From positions 1 through 64,000 of the forward strand of contig JAPLDU010000018.1 of NCBI GenBank assembly GCA_026391255.1: a DNA stretch of 64,000 nt, read 5' to 3'. Every line of letters begins with the position of its first letter. Position 1 is the first letter of the stretch. Positions 34,902 through 43,368 of this stretch are shown here, one piece after another. This DNA comes from Bacteroidia bacterium. GTDB lineage: Bacteria; Bacteroidota; Bacteroidia; Bacteroidales; JAPLDU01. The notes beneath the pieces were generated by a model that made no database searches, had not been told where the DNA came from, and was given only the letters and a program-made list of their open reading frames with translations. A program made the position numbers and the translations under genes.

Positions 34902-35222
34902 ATGTTAAATTACGGTATTCCTTTACAGTATTTTCTGATTGTTGCCACAATTATGTTTTTTGTTGGTGTTTACGGGTTTCTTACACGTAAAAACCTGATA
35001 ACAATACTTATGTCTATCGAATTGATGCTGAATTCTGTGAACATCAATTTCGTGGCATTCAATAAGTATTTATATCCTGATAAACTGCAGGGTCATTTCT
35101 TCGCCCTGATCGTTGTGGCCGTTGCTGCTGCCGAAGCGGCTGTGGCAATTGCAATCATCATTAATATTTACCGCCGCTTCTCCAATATCAATGTGGAAGA
35201 AGTAAATGAGATGAAGTACTGA
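34902..35222 (+). CDS. nuoK: NADH:quinone oxidoreductase subunit K
   Basis: YGFLTRKNLITILMSIELMLNSVNINFVAFNKY...FALIVVAVAAAEAAVAIAIIINIYRR; start ATGTTAAATTAC at 34902. Confidence 0.93.
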   Translation: MLNYGIPLQYFLIVATIMFFVGVYGFLTRKNLITILMSIELMLNSVNINFVAFNKYLYPDKLQGHFFALIVVAVAAAEAAVAIAIIINIYRRFSNINVEEVNEMKY

Positions 35223-35224
35223 TA

Positions 35225-35258
35225 ATTTGAAGATTTGAAAATTTGAAGATTTGAAAAT
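35225..35258. repeat. 8-bp tandem array (ttgaaaat/ttgaagat)
   Basis: tttgaagatttgaaaatttgaagatttgaaaat. Confidence 0.7.
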
Positions 35259-35412
35259 GATTAATAACCAAGAAAGATACTTAATGTAAAGATTATTACG
35301 TGTTTTAATTCTTTAGATATTACGGTATTAGCATATTGATTCGATAATTAATTATCCGATATATAAATTCAGAGATCCGACAAACAGACAATAACTATTC
35401 AAATTTCAGATA

Positions 35413-37341
35413 ATGATTGATTTCAGTTATACCATACTGATCCCGTTGATTCCCTTCTTTATGTTCGTATTCCTCGGACTGGCAGGTTGGAAATTCAAAC
35501 CCATGGTTTCAGGAATTTTAGGAACAACAGGATTATTTGTTGCTGCATTATTGTCGTATTATACAGCATTTGAATATTTTTTCCACACCGAAAAAATCCT
35601 TGGCGCTTACCAGAAACTAACAGGGTTTAACACAGTTTGGTTACAACTTACCGACAAACTGCATATTGATCTCGGAGTGTTGCTTGATCCGATTTCCGTG
35701 ATGATGCTGGTTGTGATCACCACTGTTTCATTTATGGTGCATCTTTACAGTCTCGGATACATGAAAGGGGATACAGGATTTGTAAGATTCTATTCATTTC
35801 TTTCCCTGTTCAGCTTTTCAATGCTCGGGTTGGTGGTTGCCACAAACATTTTCCAGATGTACATCTTCTGGGAGTTGGTCGGTGTTTCATCCTACCTGCT
35901 TATCAGTTATTATTATGATAAACCAACCGCTGTGGCTGCCGGAAAAAAAGCCTTTATTGTCACCAGGTTTGCCGACCTTGGCTTTTTAATAGGGATATTA
36001 TTGCTGTCATGGCTTACCGGAACTTTTGATTTTAAAACATTAACAGGAGCTCACAGCCCGGTAATTACCCAGGGCGCCGGAGTTGCATTCATGGGATTAT
36101 CTCTGATGACCTGGTCGTTGATCCTGGTTTTCATCGGAGGAGCCGGAAAATCAGCTATGTTCCCGCTACACATCTGGTTGCCTGATGCCATGGAAGGCCC
36201 TACACCGGTTTCAGCTCTTATTCATGCTGCTACCATGGTTGTTGCCGGTGTTTATATGGTTGCACGACTATTCCCCATTTATTTTATGGCGCCCGGTGCA
36301 GGAGCAGGCCTCGAAGTGGTTGCTTATGTCGGCGCTTTTACTTCTCTTTTTGCAGCGGTGATTGCATGCACACAATTTGATATCAAAAGAGTTCTGGCAT
36401 ATTCCACTATGTCACAAATCGGTTATATGATGCTGGCATTAGGTGTGTCGGGATATGGCGGACATGAAGGTCTTGGTTTTATGGCTTCCATGTTCCACCT
36501 TTTTACCCACGCTATGTTCAAGGCATTACTCTTCCTTGGCGCCGGAGCAATCATACATGCTGTTCACAGCAACGTGATGCAGGATATGGGAGGCTTGCGC
36601 AAATACCTGCCCATCACTCACATTACATTTCTTATTGCCTGTCTTACCATTGCAGGTGTTCCGCCTTTCTCTGCTTTCTGGAGTAAAGATGAAATATTGG
36701 CGGCTGCTTTCCATCACAATAAACTGCTGTTTTTAGTAGAATATATCGTGGCAGGATTAACAGCATTCTATATGTTCAGGCTTTATTTCAACGTGTTCTG
36801 GGGAAAAGAGAAACAATATCATCATACTCCCCACGAAGCTCCCTTTACCATGACCATTCCCCTGATGATACTTGCTGTGGCTTCGATATTTACCGGGTTT
36901 ATTCCTTTCAGTAAATTAGTTACTTCTGATGGAGTGGCCTTTGCCTCTGAAACTGAGATGATGATTGCCATTCCCTCGGTAGTGATAGGCTTGCTGGGAA
37001 TAGGGATTGCCTGGCTGCTCTATAAAAAAGAATCGTCCCTTCCTGACAGGATTGCAGCCGGTCTCGGTGGCTTCCATAAATGGGCGTACAATAAATTCTA
37101 TTTTGATGAAATCTACCTGTTTGTCACCAAGAAACTCATTTTCGCCCGCATATCGAGGCCAATCGCCTGGTTCGACCGTCATATTGTCGATGGATCCATG
37201 AATGGGATTGCCTGGGTCACAACTACGACTTCCGAGAAGATAAAGGGGTTACAGTCGGGTCAGTTGCAGCAGTATGGATTCGTGTTTATTTCAGGAGCAA
37301 TCATCCTGGCGCTGGTGTTTGGGTATTTATTGATTTTTTAA
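35413..37341 (+). CDS. nuoL: NADH:quinone oxidoreductase subunit L
   Basis: MFPLHIWLPDAMEGPTPVSALIHAATMVVAGVYMVARLFPI; HAMFKALLFLGAGAIIH. Confidence 0.95.
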   Translation: MIDFSYTILIPLIPFFMFVFLGLAGWKFKPMVSGILGTTGLFVAALLSYYTAFEYFFHTEKILGAYQKLTGFNTVWLQLTDKLHIDLGVLLDPISVMMLVVITTVSFMVHLYSLGYMKGDTGFVRFYSFLSLFSFSMLGLVVATNIFQMYIFWELVGVSSYLLISYYYDKPTAVAAGKKAFIVTRFADLGFLIGILLLSWLTGTFDFKTLTGAHSPVITQGAGVAFMGLSLMTWSLILVFIGGAGKSAMFPLHIWLPDAMEGPTPVSALIHAATMVVAGVYMVARLFPIYFMAPGAGAGLEVVAYVGAFTSLFAAVIACTQFDIKRVLAYSTMSQIGYMMLALGVSGYGGHEGLGFMASMFHLFTHAMFKALLFLGAGAIIHAVHSNVMQDMGGLRKYLPITHITFLIACLTIAGVPPFSAFWSKDEILAAAFHHNKLLFLVEYIVAGLTAFYMFRLYFNVFWGKEKQYHHTPHEAPFTMTIPLMILAVASIFTGFIPFSKLVTSDGVAFASETEMMIAIPSVVIGLLGIGIAWLLYKKESSLPDRIAAGLGGFHKWAYNKFYFDEIYLFVTKKLIFARISRPIAWFDRHIVDGSMNGIAWVTTTTSEKIKGLQSGQLQQYGFVFISGAIILALVFGYLLIF

Positions 37342-37411
37342 ATAAGTGAATTAGATGTATTTAAAATCCTAGTCCTAATCCTGGTCTTAGACCTAGTTAA
37401 ATTCAGACTAA

Positions 37412-37453
37412 GACTTACGACTAATGACTAATGACTATTGACTAACGACTAAC
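37412..37453. repeat. Heptamer array (gactaat/gactaac)
   Basis: gacttacgactaatgactaatgactattgactaacgactaac immediately before nuoM. Confidence 0.75.
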
Positions 37454-37456
37454 AAA

Positions 37457-38950
37457 ATGAACGTATTAAATCTGTTTATTCTGATTCCGGTATTGACGAT
37501 GATCTCGATCATCCTCGCAAAGGAAATCAGGTATGTCAGGGTGATAGCGGCAATCGGAATGGGATGTCAGTTGGTACTGGCTGCAGTATTGATTTTTACT
37601 TATCTGGCTATCAGAAGGGCAGGAAATACTGACGAAATGGTTTTGACACAAACCTTAAACTGGTTTCCTTCCCTTAATATCACTTACGCTATCGGGGTTG
37701 ACGGAATATCTGTAGCTATGATCGGACTGACGTCCATCGTAATCTTTGCCGGTATTTTTGCCTCCTGGGAAGTGTCGGATCTGACCAAGGAATTTTTTGT
37801 TTCACTCATCCTTTTATCTACCGGCGTTTTTGGCTTTTTTATCAGCCTCGATTTATTCACGATGTTCCTGTTTTACGAGGTGGCTGTAATCCCGATGTAT
37901 CTTTTGATCGGTATCTGGGGAAGCGGACCTAAGGAATATTCTGCAATGAAGCTTACTATAATGCTGATGGGTGGGAGCGCACTGCTACTTGTTGGAATTC
38001 TCGGTATATATTTCTATTCGGCTTCTGATGGAGGTCCGTTAACTTTTAACATTCTTCAGATTGCCAAAGTGCATATTCCGCTGGTCGTCCAGAAGTTCTT
38101 TTTCCCGTTTACTTTCATCGGATTCGGAGTACTTGGCGCTTTGTTTCCGCTGCATACCTGGTCACCCGATGGTCATGCTTCTGCGCCTACCGCTGTTTCT
38201 ATGCTTCATGCAGGTGTGCTGATGAAACTCGGAGGATACGGATGTTTCAGAATTGCTATGTTTTTACTGCCGGAAGCTGCACATGAAATGGCCTGGATAT
38301 TTATCATTCTTACTGCTACCAGTGTCGTTTACGGAGCATTTGGCGCTATCATGCAGAAAGACCTTAAATATATCAATGCTTATAGTTCTGTGAGTCATTG
38401 CGGACTTGTTCTTTTTGCATTGCTGATGATGAATAAAACAGCCATGGACGGCGCTATCATCCAGATGATCTCCCACGGTATAATGACAGCCCTTTTCTTT
38501 GCCTTAATCGGTATGATCTACGGTAGAACCCATACCCGTTACATTGATGAAATGGGTGGTCTGATGAAAATTATTCCTTTCCTGGCAGTCTGTTATGTGA
38601 TTGGTGGCCTTGCTTCTCTCGGATTACCGGGATTCAGCGGCTTTGTGGCTGAAATGACGATTTTCGTGGGTGCGTTCCAACATGCCGATACTTTCCACAG
38701 AATTGTCACCATTGTCGTATGTTCTTCTATTGTTATTACTGCAGTGTATATCCTGAGAGTTATTGGTATTTTGTTACTTGGCCCGATCAAAAATAACAAC
38801 TTCCTGAGCTTTAAAGATGCCACCTGGTTTGAAAAGATTTCTACTGTTACACTGATTGCAGGCATTACCGGTATCGGGCTTGCACCTCTCTGGCTTTCAA
38901 ACATGATTTCCGGTTCGCTCAGTCATATTATTGAACGCCTGACGATGTAA
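37457..38950 (+). CDS. nuoM: NADH:quinone oxidoreductase subunit M
   Basis: LGALFPLHTWSPDGHASAPTAVSMLHAGVLMKLGGYG. Confidence 0.95.
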   Translation: MNVLNLFILIPVLTMISIILAKEIRYVRVIAAIGMGCQLVLAAVLIFTYLAIRRAGNTDEMVLTQTLNWFPSLNITYAIGVDGISVAMIGLTSIVIFAGIFASWEVSDLTKEFFVSLILLSTGVFGFFISLDLFTMFLFYEVAVIPMYLLIGIWGSGPKEYSAMKLTIMLMGGSALLLVGILGIYFYSASDGGPLTFNILQIAKVHIPLVVQKFFFPFTFIGFGVLGALFPLHTWSPDGHASAPTAVSMLHAGVLMKLGGYGCFRIAMFLLPEAAHEMAWIFIILTATSVVYGAFGAIMQKDLKYINAYSSVSHCGLVLFALLMMNKTAMDGAIIQMISHGIMTALFFALIGMIYGRTHTRYIDEMGGLMKIIPFLAVCYVIGGLASLGLPGFSGFVAEMTIFVGAFQHADTFHRIVTIVVCSSIVITAVYILRVIGILLLGPIKNNNFLSFKDATWFEKISTVTLIAGITGIGLAPLWLSNMISGSLSHIIERLTM

Positions 38951-38956
38951 TAATCC

Positions 38957-39160
38957 CCTAACCTGGACGAGCCAGAACCAAACAAGAAATCACAAATATC
39001 AAAATACAAATTACAAATAAATCCGAATCAATAAAATAATAAATTCAAAACCAGACATATGCATTTCGTATTTGAAATTTTGATATTATTTATTATTTGT
39101 TTTTTGCTATTTGATTTTTGGAATTTTTTGCCAAAACGCGTTAAGATTTCAGAAATAAAA
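38957..39160. repeat. Copy A of a ~205-bp dispersed intergenic hairpin repeat
   Basis: cctaacctggacgagccagaaccaaacaagaaatcacaaatatcaaaatacaaattacaaataaatc...tttcgtatttgaaattttgatattatttattatttgttttttg...ggaattttttgccaaaacgcgttaagatttcagaaataa; homologous to copies B and C. Confidence 0.9.
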
Positions 39161-39191
39161 TACTAATAAATTACTATAAGAAAACTGATAT

Positions 39192-40613
39192 ATGGCTTTA
39201 AGTGATTTTTTATTGATGCGTAATGAGTTATTATTGACTCTTATCGCCATCATTATTGTGGTTGCGGAACTTGCATTTTCCCCACAAAAACAGCATAAAA
39301 TCGTTTCCATGACTTTATGGCTCTTTTTTGCCATCACTATTGCAGGATTTATCCCTGCTGCCAAAGGAGTCCTGTTCGGCGGAATGTTTCATAATTCCGA
39401 ACTGACCATCCTCATGAAGAATATTCTGAATATCGCTGTGCTGATCGTGTTTATACAGTCATATTCATGGATTAAAAAACCTGAGAATAATTATAAAATT
39501 GCGGAATATTTTCTTCTCATAGTTTCTACTCTGATCGGGATGAATTTCATGATCTCATCAGGTGATTTCCTGATGTTCTACCTTGGCCTTGAGCTTGCCA
39601 CCATTCCCGTTGCCGCCCTTGCCGCTTACGACAGGTATAAAAATAAATCTGCAGAAGCAGGAGTGAAACTCATCCTTTCCTCGGCGCTGTCTTCAGCAAT
39701 TCTCCTGTATGGTATTTCAATGATATACGGATCAACCGGTTCGATATACTTCGCTGAAGTAGTACCCCGGATTTCAAGCAATCCATTACAAACCCTTGCT
39801 TTTATTTTCTTTTTTGCGGGAATGGCATTTAAAATCTCCCTGGTTCCTTTTCATTTATGGGCAGCCGATGTTTACGAAGGCGCTCCGATAAACATTACTT
39901 CGTATTTGTCAGTTGTATCAAAAGGTGCTGCGGTGTTTATTTTTACTATCATTCTGTTCACCGTTTTCAGCCCTGTGATGGCCATGTGGAAAGATGTGCT
40001 GTATATTATTTCCATTCTTACCATGACCGTTGGTAACCTGTTTGCGCTGCGCCAGCAGAACATGAAGAGGTTTCTTGCATTCTCATCCATAGCACAAGCC
40101 GGGTTTATACTCCTTGGAATTATAGATGGCAGCCAGTTTGGTATGACATCAGTCATCTATTTTGTTCTTATTTATGTCTTCTCCAATCTCGGAGCCTTCG
40201 GAGTTGTGGCTGCTATTTCCAATGTCACCGGTAAAGAAACCATGTCTGATTATAATGGATTTTACCGCACCAATCCAAAACTCAGTTTAGTGATGATGCT
40301 ATCCCTGTTTTCATTAGCCGGGATTCCTCCGGTTGCCGGTTTCTTCGGGAAATTCTTCCTGTTTGCCTCAGCAGCCCACCAGGGATATTACTGGCTGGTC
40401 TTCATTGCAGTTCTGAATGCCACCATTTCATTGTATTATTATCTGATGCCGGTAAAAGCAATGTTCATTAATAAATCTGATTCTCCAATTGTATTTTTCC
40501 GCAGCGATGGTATGACACGCCTGGGTTTGCTCATCTGTGTTGCAGGTATGGTGGTGGTGGGTTTTGCCAGTGCAATTTACGAATATATCAGGATGTTAAG
40601 TTTCGGAGGCTGA
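39192..40613 (+). CDS. nuoN: NADH:quinone oxidoreductase subunit N
   Basis: MAFKISLVPFHLWAADVYEGAPINITSYLSVVSKGAAVFIF; FSLAGIPPVAGFFGKFFLFA. Confidence 0.94.
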   Translation: MALSDFLLMRNELLLTLIAIIIVVAELAFSPQKQHKIVSMTLWLFFAITIAGFIPAAKGVLFGGMFHNSELTILMKNILNIAVLIVFIQSYSWIKKPENNYKIAEYFLLIVSTLIGMNFMISSGDFLMFYLGLELATIPVAALAAYDRYKNKSAEAGVKLILSSALSSAILLYGISMIYGSTGSIYFAEVVPRISSNPLQTLAFIFFFAGMAFKISLVPFHLWAADVYEGAPINITSYLSVVSKGAAVFIFTIILFTVFSPVMAMWKDVLYIISILTMTVGNLFALRQQNMKRFLAFSSIAQAGFILLGIIDGSQFGMTSVIYFVLIYVFSNLGAFGVVAAISNVTGKETMSDYNGFYRTNPKLSLVMMLSLFSLAGIPPVAGFFGKFFLFASAAHQGYYWLVFIAVLNATISLYYYLMPVKAMFINKSDSPIVFFRSDGMTRLGLLICVAGMVVVGFASAIYEYIRMLSFGG

Positions 40614-40620
40614 AAACCAA

Positions 40621-40653
40621 TTTGAAGATTTGAAAATTTGAAAATTTGAAGAT
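40621..40653. repeat. 8-bp tandem array (ttgaaaat), downstream of nuoN
   Basis: tttgaagatttgaaaatttgaaaatttgaagatg. Confidence 0.7.
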
Positions 40654-40691
40654 GAAAGTTAATAAATTGAAAATTCATTTAACAATATACT

Positions 40692-41573
40692 TTATTTCTT
40701 AATATATTGATCGAAGAAGCTATATTCAACCTCAAAAACAGTTTTTGGTCTGACTCCAAGATGTACAGCTTCAAAAAGTTCAACAAGTTTATTACCATCA
40801 ATAAGTTCAATTGGAGGTGCCCCGTCTCTGGAAGCTTCTCTTTTTGCATCCTCTGAAAAAGTACCTGTTGTAATTATTATTCCTTTTTCAGCCCGACCTA
40901 ACATAGCATTTCTAAAATCACCAACTTCTGCCCGAGAGACCTTTCCTTTATATCTTTTACATTGGAATAGAACCTTAATGCTAACAAAAGGATTTAACTC
41001 TAATATACCGTATCCATCAATTCCTCCGTCTCTGGTAGCTTGAGTAACTACTACATTTTCAAATCCATGTTCTCTAAGTAATCTTTTAGAAATTTGTTCA
41101 AAACCAATTGGTGACAGAGTTTGTAATACTTCCAGCAAAGTTGGAGTAATTTCGGATTCTAAATGTTCTGGTTCTTCCTCCAATTGAATTATATCTACTT
41201 TGGTTTTGGGTAAAGTCTTTTTTGTTTTTTTGTGAAAACTTCCCCATTTCAAAAATACCTCTCTTGATTGTTCAAGTGACAATGTAGAATTTTGCCCTTT
41301 TGGAGTAAGTGTCCAAATACCATGTTTAGAGTCGTCCACAAGTCCTTCCCAAACTAAATATTGTCTCGCCCATGCAACTTGGTTTTGAAATCGTAATATT
41401 CCTGATTTCATTGTTTCTTCAAGTTGTTTGTCAGGTATATTTAAATCTTTGGCAATTTGTGCTGCCACTTCTTTGGGTTTTCCGGAACCACCAAGTTCTT
41501 TTAACCCATTTATCAAAGGACCAAACCATTTGATAAATTCTGCATTTGCCGATTTTTTCGTTTTATTTATCAT
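40692..41573 (-). CDS. mrr: Mrr-like restriction endonuclease (winged-helix N-terminal + Mrr_cat)
   Basis: SPIGFEQISKRLLREHGFENVVVTQATRDGGIDGYG...VLFQCKRYKGKVSRAEVGDFRNAMLGRAEKGIIITTGTFSEDAKREA (PD-(D/E)xK D-QxK pattern). Confidence 0.88.
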   Translation of the reverse strand: MINKTKKSANAEFIKWFGPLINGLKELGGSGKPKEVAAQIAKDLNIPDKQLEETMKSGILRFQNQVAWARQYLVWEGLVDDSKHGIWTLTPKGQNSTLSLEQSREVFLKWGSFHKKTKKTLPKTKVDIIQLEEEPEHLESEITPTLLEVLQTLSPIGFEQISKRLLREHGFENVVVTQATRDGGIDGYGILELNPFVSIKVLFQCKRYKGKVSRAEVGDFRNAMLGRAEKGIIITTGTFSEDAKREASRDGAPPIELIDGNKLVELFEAVHLGVRPKTVFEVEYSFFDQYIKK

Positions 41574-41672
41574 AATGTATTATTTTTGTAATAAGTACGA
41601 ACACAACCATTGAATAATCGAATAAAATTATTGTATTTCAGTATGTTCCAATGATTTCTTTTTTAAATTTCC

Positions 41673-41712
41673 ACATCTTCAAATTTTCAAATTTTCAAAT
41701 TTTCAAATCATC
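41673..41712. repeat. 8-bp tandem array (ttcaaatt), inverse orientation to 40621..40653
   Basis: catcttcaaattttcaaattttcaaattttcaaatcatc. Confidence 0.7.
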
Positions 41713-42893
41713 TTCACTACCAGCGACTTACCATAATTAATACATTCCTCAATTTCTTTCACACCTGGTTCCCAGTTGATTTTCAGGCCTTCAGAAATAA
41801 GCCCGAAACCTGCTTTTTTCAGACAATCATCTATAATGTTCACACATTCGGCATGCCAGCCATAACATCCGAAAGAAGCAGCCATTTTATTATTAAAAGA
41901 TAAGCCTCTGATCATCTCCAATATGCCGGCGATGGAATACATGATTCCCTTATTGATTGTTGGCGAGCCAACCAAAATCAACTTTGACCTGAAGACCTCG
42001 GTAATCAGGTCATTCTTATCGGTTTCCGATGCATTGAATATTTTAACCCGGATATTATCATCTGCGATATTGATCCCTTTCGCAATGTTTTCGGCCATTA
42101 ATTTTGTTCCATTCCACATGGTATCATAAAGAATGGTAACCTGGTCTTCCTGATAGTCTGATGCCCATTCGGCATATTTTTGCACGATCTGCGAAGGATT
42201 ATTTCTCCAGATCACACCGTGGCTCGGGCAGATCATTTCGAGCGGCAGGTTGAATCCTGCTATCTCATTAATCTTTTTCGAAACAAGGTGACTATATGGT
42301 GTAAGAATATTGGCGTAGTATTTTATTGCTTCATCCCAGAGATCATCCTGGTTAACTTCATCGTTAAAAACTGAATTTCCGCAATAATGCTGGCCGAAAG
42401 CATCATTGCTGAATAATATGGCAGCTTTTGTGTAATAACAGAACATACTGTCGGGCCAGTGTAACATAGGAGCCTGGATGAAAACCAACTGCCCTTGCCC
42501 AAGATCAAGCTTGTCGCCTGTTCTGACCGGGATAAAATTCCAGTCTTTATGATGGTGTCCTTTAATAATCTTTATTCCATGTTCGGTGCAATAGATAGGA
42601 ATGTCAGGTATTTGTTCCATCAGTTCGGGCATTGCACCACTATGGTCAATTTCTGCATGATTGACAATAAAATAGTTAATCTTTTTAAGGTCAATTTCTT
42701 CGGCGAGATTCTTTACAAATGCCTGGGCAAAGGGTTTCCAGACCGTATCGATGAGCGCTGTTTTTTCATCTCTCACCAGGTATGAGTTATAGGTTGTACC
42801 GTGGTAAGTGGAATATTCATTTCCGTGAAACATTCTGAGTTTACCATCATTTACCCCAACCCAGAAAATGTTATCTTTAATGCGAATGTTCAT
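41703..42893 (-). CDS. Flavodiiron protein / FprA-family A-type flavoprotein
   Basis: NHAEIDHSGAMPELME (H-x-E-x-D-H metal site), MLHWPDSMFCYYTKAAILFSNDAFGQHY, flavodoxin part VTILYDTMWNGTKLMAENIAKGI. Confidence 0.92.
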   Translation of the reverse strand: MNIRIKDNIFWVGVNDGKLRMFHGNEYSTYHGTTYNSYLVRDEKTALIDTVWKPFAQAFVKNLAEEIDLKKINYFIVNHAEIDHSGAMPELMEQIPDIPIYCTEHGIKIIKGHHHKDWNFIPVRTGDKLDLGQGQLVFIQAPMLHWPDSMFCYYTKAAILFSNDAFGQHYCGNSVFNDEVNQDDLWDEAIKYYANILTPYSHLVSKKINEIAGFNLPLEMICPSHGVIWRNNPSQIVQKYAEWASDYQEDQVTILYDTMWNGTKLMAENIAKGINIADDNIRVKIFNASETDKNDLITEVFRSKLILVGSPTINKGIMYSIAGILEMIRGLSFNNKMAASFGCYGWHAECVNIIDDCLKKAGFGLISEGLKINWEPGVKEIEECINYGKSLVVKMI

Positions 42894-42900
42894 AATTCTT

Positions 42901-42991
42901 TAAGTTCGTAAAGTTTATAAAGTTTGTAAAGTTTGTAAAGTTCGTAAAGTTCATAAAGTTCGTAAAGTTCATAAAGTTTGTAAAGTTTATT
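42901..42991. repeat. 9-bp tandem array, consensus taaagttyn, ~10 copies
   Basis: taagttcgtaaagtttataaagtttgtaaagtttgtaaagttcgtaaagttcataaagttcgtaaagttcataaagtttgtaaagttta. Confidence 0.9.
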
Positions 42992-43368
42992 AAAATTATA
43001 AATTAATGCCGAGTGCCTAAACGCTTAGGAAACAAAACTTACCAACATGTTGTCGCTGATCTTATTCCCGTGAAACAGATTTAATTTTCAAATTTGCACA
43101 TTTTCAAATTAATTTAGTCTCTTCGTCTCCTAGTCTCTCAGTCACTTCGTCGCTTGTAGCCTATTGCCTGATTCAGCAAAGATACTATGAATACTAATAA
43201 GTTACGCCTCAATATAATTATTATTGAAAGACATACTACAAACATCATAAATACCACTTGTTTACGTTCATTCCTTGTTAATCAGAACATTTTTTTTCAT
43301 TTTTGTAAATCTTTTCTATATAAAAATGTTGTATTTTTACGGCAATTTATAATAAATTAGTGTATTAT

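Noticed and set aside
40692-41573. Full restriction-modification or multi-gene defence island around mrr
   Set aside because: No methyltransferase or other defence gene nearby; neighbours are nuoN and a flavodiiron protein. Best read as a solitary Mrr-like enzyme.
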